Shown piece after piece: positions 45,844 through 53,637 of a DNA stretch of 64,000 nt (position 1 is its first letter; every line of letters begins with the position of its first letter). The notes under the pieces were generated by a model. It ran no database searches and was not told the origin of the DNA. It saw nothing but the letters and a program-made list of their open reading frames with translations. Location of the stretch: positions 4,836,001 to 4,900,000 of the forward strand of contig NZ_JAJHIZ010000003.1 of the NCBI RefSeq assembly GCF_021538615.1. Direction: 5' to 3'. A program made the position numbers and the translations under genes. This DNA is from Niabella agricola. Lineage in GTDB: Bacteria; Bacteroidota; Bacteroidia; Chitinophagales; Chitinophagaceae.

Positions 45844-47073
45844 TCAGGGGGCGGCTTCTACTGTGCGCCCCGGTTCATTTATGGCTTCCCGTTTGGCAGC
45901 AGACAGGCTGTTTACAACCAGTGCTGCTGCGCCCATTGAATATGCGTTGTACTTGAGCGTTGATACGTCCAGTTCCACACCCTCCATTAGCCGGGGTATG
46001 CTATAAGTATTGAGCGCCTGCTGGATCGGGGCCATCAGTAACCGGCCTACTTCTGAGGCCCGTCCGCTCAGCAATACCAGTTCCGGGTTAATGATGTGCA
46101 CCAGGATCGCAAGCGCTTTCCCGATCTTATACGCCATATCCGACAGCAGTTCAATGCAAAGCTGATCGCCCTGTGCGGCCAGTTTCATAACCGCATAGGC
46201 GGCTTCTTCTATGGAATGCGTTGAGATTTTTAAATGTTCCAGCTTACCCTCCCTGATCAGTTGCAAAGCTTTTAGCGCTACGACTCTCAAAGACGCCTCG
46301 GTTTCGAGGCAACCTCTTTTACCACATTCACATAAGATATTATTGTCGGAAATAGGAATATGACTGAGTTCTCCGGCATAGCCGGCATGCCCGCGGAACA
46401 GCTTACCATCTACAATCATGCCCAGACCTACACCCCAGCTGATGTTCACGACCATTACATCCGTTTTGCCGCGGGCAATGCCAAATTTAGACTCGCCCAG
46501 GGCAATGGTGCTGGAGTCGTTATCAATAAAAACGGGCATTTGAAACACCTGTTCCAGATGATCCCGGAGGCTGAGTGTACTGTTTGTGAAAACATAGGAC
46601 TGGTTGACCCCTTTTTTTATATTAATGAACCCCGGCATGCCCAACCCCATCCCCAGGAACTGATCGCGCCGGATGCCTGAATGTTCCAGGGTAGAGGTAA
46701 TGGCGGAAATCAATGCTGAAAGCGCTTCATCGTTGTTGAGCAGTTTTAATTCAAAACGCTGCATAAAGACGGCATGGTTCTGACTGGCATCCATTACCGA
46801 AAGCGTTGTATACAACTGATCCATAGCCACTGAAAGGATATACGTCATTCCCGGTTTTAATTTGTAAAGGAGGGCTTTCCGTCCGCCGGTTGAATCGGCG
46901 TGCCCGTCGATAACCACGATTTCATCCTGCTTCAGTTCAGCAAGGGCCTTTGCCACCAATGGAATGCTCTTGTCCAGCAGGGCGCTCAGATCGCTGCAGG
47001 TTAATGCTTTTTCGTAATATAGTTTTTCAAAAATATTACGTTTTAATTTACTATATATGGCGACCTTATGCAA
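45844..47073 (-). CDS. ROK-family transcriptional regulator
   Basis: A 409-residue NagC/XylR-type protein. An N-terminal winged helix (~residues 8-70, KRNIFEKLYYEKALTCSDLS) is followed by a ROK sugar-kinase-like domain with GMGLGMPGFIN, FIDNDSSTIALGE, a glycine-rich ISWGVGLGMIVDG and the zinc-binding CECGKRGCLE motif. The presence of the DNA-binding domain makes it a regulator rather than a kinase. It is co-oriented with and upstream of the susC/susD pair on the minus strand, so it probably controls that pair in response to a sugar. It is divergent from glnS. An A/T-rich inverted repeat at 47111 upstream may be its own operator. Confidence 0.93.
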   Translation of the reverse strand: MHKVAIYSKLKRNIFEKLYYEKALTCSDLSALLDKSIPLVAKALAELKQDEIVVIDGHADSTGGRKALLYKLKPGMTYILSVAMDQLYTTLSVMDASQNHAVFMQRFELKLLNNDEALSALISAITSTLEHSGIRRDQFLGMGLGMPGFINIKKGVNQSYVFTNSTLSLRDHLEQVFQMPVFIDNDSSTIALGESKFGIARGKTDVMVVNISWGVGLGMIVDGKLFRGHAGYAGELSHIPISDNNILCECGKRGCLETEASLRVVALKALQLIREGKLEHLKISTHSIEEAAYAVMKLAAQGDQLCIELLSDMAYKIGKALAILVHIINPELVLLSGRASEVGRLLMAPIQQALNTYSIPRLMEGVELDVSTLKYNAYSMGAAALVVNSLSAAKREAINEPGRTVEAAP

Positions 47074-47110
47074 GTAATCGGTTTGTCAATCCTAAGATAA
47101 TAAATAGAAA

Positions 47111-47134
47111 TTAAAACTTAAAAAAAAGTTTTAA
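47111..47134. promoter_or_regulatory. Inverted repeat in the ROK-glnS divergent region
   Basis: TTAAAACTT and AAGTTTTAA form a perfect 9-bp inverted repeat around six A residues, 38 bp upstream of the ROK gene start. NagC-type regulators bind A/T-rich palindromes, so this is a candidate autoregulatory operator (inference). Confidence 0.45.
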
Positions 47135-47221
47135 GAAGTTTTCGTTCCCGGATGGGTAACTTAACATAACATTTTAAAGAAGGCTTCATTAAGACAGGTA
47201 ACTCGTTTACTAACAATTGGC

Positions 47222-47229
47222 TACATTTG
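47222..47229 (+). promoter_or_regulatory. Bacteroidota -7 element of glnS promoter
   Basis: TACATTTG matches TAnnTTTG, 20 bp before the chosen glnS ATG at 47250. No clear -33 element. Its position rules out the upstream TTG (47217) as start. Confidence 0.55.
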
Positions 47230-47249
47230 TAGATAGAACCGATTTTTTT

Positions 47250-48920
47250 ATGACAGAAGATTTTAAAACGGAAGAAAAAAAGAGCCTGAATTTCCTGGAA
47301 GAGATCGTGGAAGCTGATCTGGCTTCCGGAAAATATAAAACGATCATGACCCGGTTTCCCCCGGAGCCGAACGGATATCTGCATATCGGCCATGCCAGCA
47401 GTATTTGCCTGAATTTTGGATTGAGCCTGAAATACGGGGGCGGAACCAATCTCCGGTTCGATGATACCAACCCGGTAACAGAGGATACTGAATATGTAGA
47501 TGGTATTAAGAAAGATATTCAATGGCTGGGTTTTGAATGGGCCAATGAATTGTATGCTTCCGATTATTTCGAGCAATTGTATGAATATGCTGTATCTCTT
47601 ATAAAAAAGGGACTGGCCTATGTAGACGACAGCACCAGCGAGGAAATAGCCGAGCAGAAGGGCACACCTACACAGCCCGGCCGGCGAAATGTATATGCAG
47701 ACCGGACCGTTGAAGAAAACCTGCGGCTGTTTGAAGAAATGCGGCAGGGCGTATACAAGGATGGGGAAAAAGTGTTGCGTGCAAAGATCGATATGAGCTC
47801 GCCCAACATGATCATGCGCGATCCCATTTTATACCGGATCAAACATGCCCATCATCACCGCACCGGCGACCGGTGGGCCATTTACCCGATGTATGATTTT
47901 GCGCACGGACAAAGTGATTCAATTGAGCATATTACCCATTCAATATGTACGATGGAGTTTGTTCCGCACCGCGAGGTTTATAACTGGCTTATTGAAAAAC
48001 TGGAGATCTACCCATCTCACCAGTACGAATTTGCCCGCAGGAACCTGAGCCATACGCTCACCAGCAAACGGAAGCTGCTGCAACTGGTAACTGAAAAGTA
48101 TGTTTCGGGCTGGGATGACCCGCGGATGCCCACTATTGCCGGTCTGCGGAGGCGGGGATATACGCCTGAAAGTATCCGGGACTATTGCGAGCGGATCGGG
48201 GTAGGAAAAAGAGATAACCTGGTAGACGCCGGCGTGCTGGAGTTTTGTGCCCGCGAACATCTTAATAAAATTGCCCTGCGCCGGATGGTGGTATTTGATC
48301 CGCTGAAAGTGGTGATCACCAATTATGAAGGTGAAGGCGAATGGCTGCATTCTGAAAATAATCCTGAAGACCCTGAGGGAGGATCCCGTAAGCTCTCCTT
48401 TAGCAAGGAATTGTTTATTGAGCGCGACGATTTTATGGAGGATGCACCGAAGAAATATTTCCGCCTGGCTCCGGGTAAACAGGTGCGGCTGAAAAGCGCC
48501 TACATCATCCAGTGCGATGAAGTGGTAAAGGATGCGGATGGAAATATCATCCAGTTGAATTGTTCGTATTTTGCCAATAGCAAAAGCGGGGAGGATACTT
48601 CCGGCATTCATGTAAAGGGAACGCTTCATTGGGTAAATGCCCGGGATTGTTTTCCGGTACGGGTACGCGAATACGACCGCCTGTTTACGGTAGAGGATCC
48701 TGGAAATGCGGAGGGGAATTTTACCGATTATATCAATCACCAGTCATTGCAGGTTGTTGAAAATGCACTGGCGGAAGCGGCGCTAAAAGAAGCAACGGTT
48801 AACGAGCGGTTCCAGTTTCTGCGGAAGGGGTATTTTACCCTTGATCCGGACAGCACACCGGAGCAGCTGATCTTTAACCGGACGGTTACCTTAAAAGACA
48901 GCTGGGCCAAGGCAAAATAA
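47250..48920 (+). CDS. glnS: Glutaminyl-tRNA synthetase
   Basis: A 556-residue class I aminoacyl-tRNA synthetase charging tRNA-Gln. The Rossmann domain has RFPPEPNGYLHIGHAS with the HIGH motif at residues 45-48, and the KMSKS-equivalent appears as SHTLTSKRKL. The C-terminal anticodon-binding beta-barrels contain KLSFSKELFIERDDF and FNRTVTLKDSW. The length is that of bacterial GlnRS (~550). The frame extends to a TTG at 47217, but a -7 element overlaps it, so ATG 47250 (MTEDFKTEEKK) is used. It is a housekeeping gene, apparently monocistronic. Confidence 0.97.
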   Translation: MTEDFKTEEKKSLNFLEEIVEADLASGKYKTIMTRFPPEPNGYLHIGHASSICLNFGLSLKYGGGTNLRFDDTNPVTEDTEYVDGIKKDIQWLGFEWANELYASDYFEQLYEYAVSLIKKGLAYVDDSTSEEIAEQKGTPTQPGRRNVYADRTVEENLRLFEEMRQGVYKDGEKVLRAKIDMSSPNMIMRDPILYRIKHAHHHRTGDRWAIYPMYDFAHGQSDSIEHITHSICTMEFVPHREVYNWLIEKLEIYPSHQYEFARRNLSHTLTSKRKLLQLVTEKYVSGWDDPRMPTIAGLRRRGYTPESIRDYCERIGVGKRDNLVDAGVLEFCAREHLNKIALRRMVVFDPLKVVITNYEGEGEWLHSENNPEDPEGGSRKLSFSKELFIERDDFMEDAPKKYFRLAPGKQVRLKSAYIIQCDEVVKDADGNIIQLNCSYFANSKSGEDTSGIHVKGTLHWVNARDCFPVRVREYDRLFTVEDPGNAEGNFTDYINHQSLQVVENALAEAALKEATVNERFQFLRKGYFTLDPDSTPEQLIFNRTVTLKDSWAKAK

Positions 48921-49008
48921 CAACGCCTTCAGCGGCCTGTTTCCCGTCTTCAGTTATCGGTAAGCAGCTTTTGGCTTTAGCTGATTGCTGGTAGCTGAAT
49001 GCTGATAG

Positions 49009-49311
49009 CTAGTGAATCACGTTGAACACAAACAAAAGCGTAATAACGAATAACAGTCCAAGTCCCGTAAGAAACACATAATCAGCATAGGATTCCAGCT
49101 TATTGCTTTTGGAGCCGGATGATCGCATGGAAAGGAAAGAAAGGATGCAGCTGGTCATAAAAAACAGGATGGCAACGGCCGCCGCTTCATCCATAACCGT
49201 ACGTTCTCCTTTGTTGCTGAAAATCCGCAGCGAGGTGATCAGGATAAAACAAATACCGGTGAGATTGGATGCGGCGTTTAGGATGTGCGGCGATTTTTGA
49301 TCCTGCTTCAT
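49009..49311 (-). CDS. Small membrane protein, unknown function
   Basis: A 100-residue protein with three hydrophobic segments: ~residues 14-30 (LTGICFILITSLRIF), ~40-62 (MDEAAAVAILFFMTSCILSF) and ~75-98 (YVFLTGLGLLFVITLLFVF). A basic/Ser loop (RSSGSKSNK) lies between the last two. No domain is recognised, and small three-helix proteins of this type are common in Bacteroidota. It is alone on the minus strand between glnS and the Asp/Gly-rich peptide gene. The preceding stretch 48961-49008 is a GCTGA/AGCTGAT low-complexity repeat. Confidence 0.65.
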   Translation of the reverse strand: MKQDQKSPHILNAASNLTGICFILITSLRIFSNKGERTVMDEAAAVAILFFMTSCILSFLSMRSSGSKSNKLESYADYVFLTGLGLLFVITLLFVFNVIH

Positions 49312-49539
49312 TTTATTTCAGATAAGAAGCCGTTAAGATACTTAAAAAACAGTGCCAGCGTATGAAAGGCGCCGCCTTGCATCCTGTTTTATAAAAAAAT
49401 TAAACTTCCGGCCGGTGCTGCCGGTTTAATCAGCAGCAGGTATTAATGAACTATTAAATTTACCAGCGAAGCGGGTCGTTTGGGAAAATTTTCCTAACTT
49501 ACTTTAGTAAACGATTTCTAAACTTCTTAAACTTTAATT

Positions 49540-49749
49540 ATGGAACTGAACGAATTTTTGTTAAACGAAGATGAGCTGCAGGTAACACGTGCTACGGAGC
49601 AGGAATACTCGGAAATGGATGGTGACGGGGCAGATGGCGATGGCAGCGATGGGGATGGTTCAGATGCTTCGGACGGCGACGGTGGTGCAGACGGTGATGG
49701 TGGCGCAGATGGCGATGGCAGTGATGCGGACGGGTCCGATAACGCCTGA
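49540..49749 (+). CDS. Asp/Gly-rich repeat peptide, candidate RiPP-like precursor
   Basis: A 69-residue, strongly acidic protein in two parts. Residues 1-26 (MELNEFLLNEDELQVTRATE, then QEYSEM) look like a leader, while residues 27-69 are built only of D, G, A, S and one N, in repeated GDGADGDG / GDGSDGDG units. No signal peptide or membrane segment. It could bind Ca2+ or be a substrate for modification. It is followed by a weak-to-moderate terminator and then, 84 bp on, by a JmjC-type Fe(II)/2-oxoglutarate oxygenase gene, which suggests a peptide-modifying pair (inference). I do not recognise the family. Confidence 0.65.
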   Translation: MELNEFLLNEDELQVTRATEQEYSEMDGDGADGDGSDGDGSDASDGDGGADGDGGADGDGSDADGSDNA

Positions 49750-49768
49750 TAAAAATGAATTGATTGAA

Positions 49769-49802
49769 AAGCTGCGGCATCCGGTATGCTGCGGCTTTTT
49801 TT
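49769..49802 (+). terminator. Terminator between the Asp/Gly peptide and JmjC genes
   Basis: AAGCTGCGGCAT and ATGCTGCGGCTT pair over 12 bp (two G-U pairs in RNA) with a CCGGT loop, followed by a T run to 49802. It would make the peptide more abundant than the enzyme, a common arrangement for precursor peptides. Confidence 0.8.
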
Positions 49803-49833
49803 ATTATCTTGTAGTGTAAAATCGTTTCAATAT

Positions 49834-51021
49834 ATGACCGCTTTTTTTGATAAGATCATAGCCCCCTGTTCTGTAGACGCATTCTTTAACACCTATCATG
49901 AAAAAAAACTCCTGCATATACCCCGGAATGATGCCTCTTATTATGAGCCGGTACTGACCAGCCGGGAATTGTCGGACTTTCTGGACCGGCAGGATATTTT
50001 TTATCCCTCATTACGCGTTGTAAAAAACGGAAAGGAGCTCCCTTCCGGTGAGTATACGTTGAAAGGAGTGCCTATCGGGCATCATAAAAAGGACGGGATC
50101 ATTCATACTGAAAAGGCTTTTGCCTTATTTAACGACGGCGCTACATTAGTGGTACAAGCGGGGCAACGGTATTTTGATCATTTGTCCGCCTGCTGCATGG
50201 AATTATCCCGGAAGTTTAATGCGCCGGTGCAGGCCAACCTGTACATTACACCTAACCGTTCCCAGGGTTTTAATCCGCATTGGGATACACATGATGTATT
50301 TGTGTTGCAGATTGCAGGTACAAAAACATGGCACCTGTATGGTTTTGAAAAAGAGCTGCCTACGAAGAACCAGGGCTTTGTAAGCAAGGGATACGATAAG
50401 GAACCCGAACAAACATTGCAGTTAAGTCCGGGTGATTTTCTATACGTACCAAGGGGATATGTACATGATGCTGTAGCCGATGACGGCATCTCGGCACATA
50501 TCACCGTGGGTATTCTTTCCTTTACCTGGGTACGGTATTTTTCAGAACTGCTTATGCAGCTCGAAGATGAAAAGGCATTTCGCGAGGCCATTCCCTTCTG
50601 GCGCGGCGACCTGGATGCAGTGATCGGAGAAAAGACCGGGTTGCTAAAAGAATTACTGGAGCGGCTGTCGGGAGAAAAAGCGTTGGAAAAACTGAACAAC
50701 CAGTATCAGAAAATGCAGCCGCAGCAGGTACATGGATATTTTGACGGGCTGCTCAGGCTGAATCAACTGCAGCCGGATACCGTATTGAAGGTTAACCGCA
50801 ATGTGTTCTATGAAAGGGGTGGTGCAGAGGGTCAATGTTTCATAAAATGTTTTGGTAAAACCATTTCATTTCCGGATGCTTTAAAGCCGGTAATTGATCA
50901 TATATTTGATACCGAAAAGTTTACCGTGGCAACACTGCCCGGCAACCAGCCGGAAGCTGCAAAGCAGGCGGCGGTTGCCCGGTTGATAAAAGAAGGGGTG
51001 GTTTACCGCGATATTTTGTAA
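49834..51021 (+). CDS. JmjC/cupin-type Fe(II), 2-oxoglutarate-dependent oxygenase
   Basis: A 395-residue protein of the ROXA-like JmjC (cupin_4) family. The frame is open to 49786 inside the terminator, so ATG 49834 (MTAFFDKIIAPCSV) is chosen. Iron ligands are H149 and D151 in NPHWDTHDVF and H211 in PRGYVHDAV; K164 in GTKTWHLYG is the likely 2-oxoglutarate anchor. The C-terminal part (~260-395) has the dimerisation/winged-helix-like region of the family. Known relatives hydroxylate Arg or His of ribosomal proteins. Here the adjacent Asp/Gly-rich peptide is an alternative substrate (inference). A Suc_Fer-like gene follows after 18 bp. Confidence 0.88.
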   Translation: MTAFFDKIIAPCSVDAFFNTYHEKKLLHIPRNDASYYEPVLTSRELSDFLDRQDIFYPSLRVVKNGKELPSGEYTLKGVPIGHHKKDGIIHTEKAFALFNDGATLVVQAGQRYFDHLSACCMELSRKFNAPVQANLYITPNRSQGFNPHWDTHDVFVLQIAGTKTWHLYGFEKELPTKNQGFVSKGYDKEPEQTLQLSPGDFLYVPRGYVHDAVADDGISAHITVGILSFTWVRYFSELLMQLEDEKAFREAIPFWRGDLDAVIGEKTGLLKELLERLSGEKALEKLNNQYQKMQPQQVHGYFDGLLRLNQLQPDTVLKVNRNVFYERGGAEGQCFIKCFGKTISFPDALKPVIDHIFDTEKFTVATLPGNQPEAAKQAAVARLIKEGVVYRDIL

Positions 51022-51039
51022 ACATTATAAATGTAATCA

Positions 51040-51948
51040 TTGAGCAAGACAGGCACCCGGCACGTATTTTTTTGCAGCGCTGCATCGCGGTATTTTAAGG
51101 AAGATATTCATGGCTCCGCTGCAAATTATAACGGGTTTATCCTGCTGGAGCACAGCGATCCGTTTCCTGAAAAAGTAAACCAGGCACATTTCGATCCGCT
51201 TTTTATTACAGGGCTCCAGGAGCTGGCCAAACAGAAAAAATCAAAATTGTTGCTGATCCGTAACAAAAAAACAGGATTCAAAACCTGCCGGCTGATTTAT
51301 GTGGATTGTATTCGGCGCCGGTACCTGACCCTCCATTCAACACCCGCCGATGTGGCTGCCATCCGGCTGGAGTATTATATGAATAACCCGGATGCCATCT
51401 GGGAAACCGAGCCCTTTTATATAGTATGTACCAACGGTAAGAAAGATAAATGCTGTGCAAAATTTGGATTCCCGGTATTTAAATTTATCGAGAACCATGA
51501 TAAGGCCGTTACCGTTTTTGAAAGCACCCATGTGGGGGGCGACCGTTTTGCTGCCAATGCAGTTTGTTTGCCGCGAGGGATCTATTATGGACGGGTGATG
51601 GTGGAAGATGTAGATGCGATCCTTGAGGCAACGGAACAGGGGCGTATTCATTATCCCAATTACCGCGGTCTTTCCACACGGTCTTTTTTGTACCAGTCGG
51701 TTGAATGCTACCTGCGTGAACAGTTGAATGATTTTTCTGCAGACTTTGATTTTGCCATTGTAGCACAGGAAGAGGCCGACTCGTATATCCGTGTTGAGGT
51801 CATTGTGTCTGCCACACAACGGTACCGGCTATCTCTTCTGAAGAAAACGATTCCCTATCCCTATTATCTTACCTGCAAATCCTCAAAGCCCGGTGCCATT
51901 ACCAAGTACCTGCTGGAAGCGTTTGAGGAATTGCCGGCAAGCCGGTAA
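51040..51948 (+). CDS. Sucrase/ferredoxin-like (Suc_Fer) thioredoxin-fold ferredoxin
   Basis: A 302-residue protein resembling the sucrase/ferredoxin-like family. It has an N-terminal Cys in HVFFCSAAS, then CTNGKKDKCCAKFGFPVF and the characteristic STHVGGDRFAANAVCLPRG. The cysteines and the HVGGDRFA histidine are candidate ligands of a [2Fe-2S] cluster on a thioredoxin-like fold. Translation starts at TTG 51040; no later ATG keeps the first Cys, so the rare start is accepted. It is 18 bp after the JmjC gene and clearly in operon with it. A redox partner role for that oxygenase is possible but not required by the known chemistry of such enzymes. Confidence 0.82.
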   Translation: MSKTGTRHVFFCSAASRYFKEDIHGSAANYNGFILLEHSDPFPEKVNQAHFDPLFITGLQELAKQKKSKLLLIRNKKTGFKTCRLIYVDCIRRRYLTLHSTPADVAAIRLEYYMNNPDAIWETEPFYIVCTNGKKDKCCAKFGFPVFKFIENHDKAVTVFESTHVGGDRFAANAVCLPRGIYYGRVMVEDVDAILEATEQGRIHYPNYRGLSTRSFLYQSVECYLREQLNDFSADFDFAIVAQEEADSYIRVEVIVSATQRYRLSLLKKTIPYPYYLTCKSSKPGAITKYLLEAFEELPASR

Positions 51949-51984
51949 CAGGAATGAATGATCTGTATGCAACATCCATTGATT

Positions 51985-52041
51985 TTTGTGAACCGATTCT
52001 CTGTGAACAAAAAAAAAGTTCACAAAACCTTTGTTCACAAA
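51985..52041. repeat. Cluster of four GTGAAC half-sites
   Basis: TTTGTGAAC (51985), TGTGAAC (52002), GTTCACAAA (52018) and GTTCACAAA (52033) recur about every 16 bp, two in each orientation. A fifth TGTGAAC is at 52169. The cluster is in the gap between convergent genes ending at 51948 and 52180. No gene is seen here. Confidence 0.6.
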
Positions 52042-52179
52042 TTAACGCATCCTGAAAAAGGTTAACACACAGGGGCAATCCTGTAACGGGGTGAGAAAAT
52101 GACAGGTGATCGATCTTTTGGATTATTCCATTTAAGACGCGCAAAGCGTAAACCATTCTTGGCAGCCCTGTGAACCCGT

Positions 52180-53145
52180 TTAATGCGCTTTCAGATCCAG
52201 CGCCATTTGAATATTGGCCCGCTTATAGGGACTGGGACGGTTATGGATCTTTTTAAATCCCAGTTTGTAGTAAAGATTGATGGCGGGTTTTAAACGGGTA
52301 TTGCTCTCCAGGTATAATCTGGATGCTCCCAGCTCCTTTGCTTTGTTGATGATTGCATCTGCCAATAGCTTCCCGATATTTTTTCCCTGTGCTTCCGGTG
52401 CAACGGCCATTTTCGCCATTTCGTAATCATAATCAGGATCATCCATCTTAATGAGTGCACAAACGCCAACCGGTTGTTTTTCGTAAAGCGCTACGAGGAT
52501 AAAGCCACCCTTGCCTAGAATGTATTTATCGGGGTGATTCAGCGCCTGTATATCGGCCTCTTCCAGTTCAAAGTACTGTGAGATCCAGGCCTCGTTTAAA
52601 CTGCGGAATACCGTTTTGTATTTCGGCTCATAATTAACAATGCGTACCTGGCTGCTTTCCCTGATCTTTTTTTGTTTCAGTACGCGGCTGGAAAGAGGCT
52701 GCCGCTCCAGCAGGAACTCCCATTCTTCAATGGCCTCCCAAAGATCGTGCGTGGCGTCGCGGATCAGCTCCTCTACAGCATTGTGTACGTCTGTGCACTG
52801 ATCAAGCACCCGGGGTACAAGTGTTTTTCCTTTGGCAGATAAGGCTACGCGGTTTTGACGCTTGTCGCCCGATTTTTTATTTTCAGTGATGAGGCCCTTC
52901 GCGGTCATCTCGCGGATGATGCGGCTTACGGAAGGCTGCGAATGACCGATTTCCTGGGCGATCTCTGTAATCGTTTTTTCTTCGTTTTGCGAAAGCATAT
53001 AAAAAACCGGGAACCATTTGGCTCGGACTGGAATCCGGTTTTGCTCGTAGATCTTTTCAGCTTCCTCGGTAAACAGGGTAGATAACATCCGGAGCCGGCT
53101 TCCCAGGGCCATTTTACCGGTACGGGTATAAAATATTTTTTCCAT
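52180..53145 (-). CDS. MarR-type regulator fused to GNAT acetyltransferase
   Basis: A 321-residue fusion. Residues 1-~145 are a MarR winged helix (ITEIAQEIGHSQPSVSRIIR as recognition region, then KSGDKRQNRVALSAKGK as the wing). Residues ~165-321 are a GNAT N-acetyltransferase with EMAKMAVAPEAQGKNIGKLL (acetyl-CoA loop) and ASRLYLESNTRLKPAINLYY. Such fusions regulate and acetylate an unknown small molecule or protein. It has a good promoter with an internal palindrome (53155-53168), implying autoregulation. Its 3' end converges with the Suc_Fer gene. Confidence 0.92.
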   Translation of the reverse strand: MEKIFYTRTGKMALGSRLRMLSTLFTEEAEKIYEQNRIPVRAKWFPVFYMLSQNEEKTITEIAQEIGHSQPSVSRIIREMTAKGLITENKKSGDKRQNRVALSAKGKTLVPRVLDQCTDVHNAVEELIRDATHDLWEAIEEWEFLLERQPLSSRVLKQKKIRESSQVRIVNYEPKYKTVFRSLNEAWISQYFELEEADIQALNHPDKYILGKGGFILVALYEKQPVGVCALIKMDDPDYDYEMAKMAVAPEAQGKNIGKLLADAIINKAKELGASRLYLESNTRLKPAINLYYKLGFKKIHNRPSPYKRANIQMALDLKAH

Positions 53146-53154
53146 ACTTAATTA

Positions 53155-53200
53155 CATAACTGGTTATGCAAATATATGAAGAATTCAGAAATGAACAACC
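53155..53200 (-). promoter_or_regulatory. MarR-GNAT promoter with overlapping palindromic operator
   Basis: Read on the minus strand, GGTTG (53200-53196), a 19-bp spacer and TATATTTG (53176-53169) form a Bacteroidota promoter. CATAAC-CA-GTTATG (53168-53155) directly follows the -7 element, overlaps the expected start of transcription and lies 9 bp from the ATG. It is a typical site for MarR autorepression. Confidence 0.75.
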
Positions 53201-53284
53201 GACCCAACCATTTGAATGCGTATGAGATTGCCTGTCATGTATGCTGCCCGTTCGATGGTCCGAAGTGAAGATATTATCGCATGA

Positions 53285-53560
53285 TCATTGCAAGAATAAC
53301 GGACAGGAGGTAAAAGCCAGCAATTTCCATCCGTTATTTAAGGGAATAGCGGCCCGGACCTGGATCGCTTGCTGATGAGCTTCATTGGCATCTTTTAATG
53401 CAATATAAGCACTTTCAGAAAGGTTGCGGTTGCTGAATTCGGCCCTGGCTGCCTGCAGTGCTTCCGGCTGGTACTGGTCTTCCGGCGCCGACAGGATGCG
53501 TATCAGTTCTGCATCGGTCTGTTGGGCCATTACTGCTTTAAAATCATCTTTTTTCATCAT
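53285..53560 (-). pseudogene. Small hypothetical protein, C-terminus probably disrupted
   Basis: From the Met at 53560 (MMKKDDFKAVMAQQTDAEL) the frame gives ~91 residues: a soluble helical part, with LIRILSAPEDQYQPEALQAA as its marker, then AIPLNNGWKLLAF at the start of a membrane segment and an abrupt end in TSCPLFLQ. In another frame across the stop, the DNA reads EIAGFYLLSVILAMIMR, a good membrane helix ending at a stop near 53279. Related Bacteroidota proteins, as I recall them, have a longer membrane-bound C-terminus, so a deletion plus frameshift is likely (inference). The frame runs upstream to 53641 but would overlap the neighbouring gene. Confidence 0.45.
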
Positions 53561-53637
53561 TGTTATTTTGGATGCCATGCTTGAATTTATAGATAAACGT
53601 ATATGGAAAAATAGACGGGAGCGGGACCTGCGTGAAA

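Noticed and set aside
47940..48740. 266-residue minus-strand open frame
   Set aside because: Antisense to the conserved glnS coding sequence, with no recognisable protein features.
49505..49520. TAGTAAACGATTTCTA, similar to the LacI operator
   Set aside because: It keeps only the centre and part of one arm of the site, and the downstream gene is unrelated to the carbohydrate locus.
49592..49780. His/Arg-rich minus-strand frame and a Met-rich plus-strand frame over the Asp/Gly repeat gene
   Set aside because: Both are produced by the GAT/GGT repeats of the Asp/Gly frame read in other frames. Only the 49540 frame has a leader-like start and a terminator at the right place.
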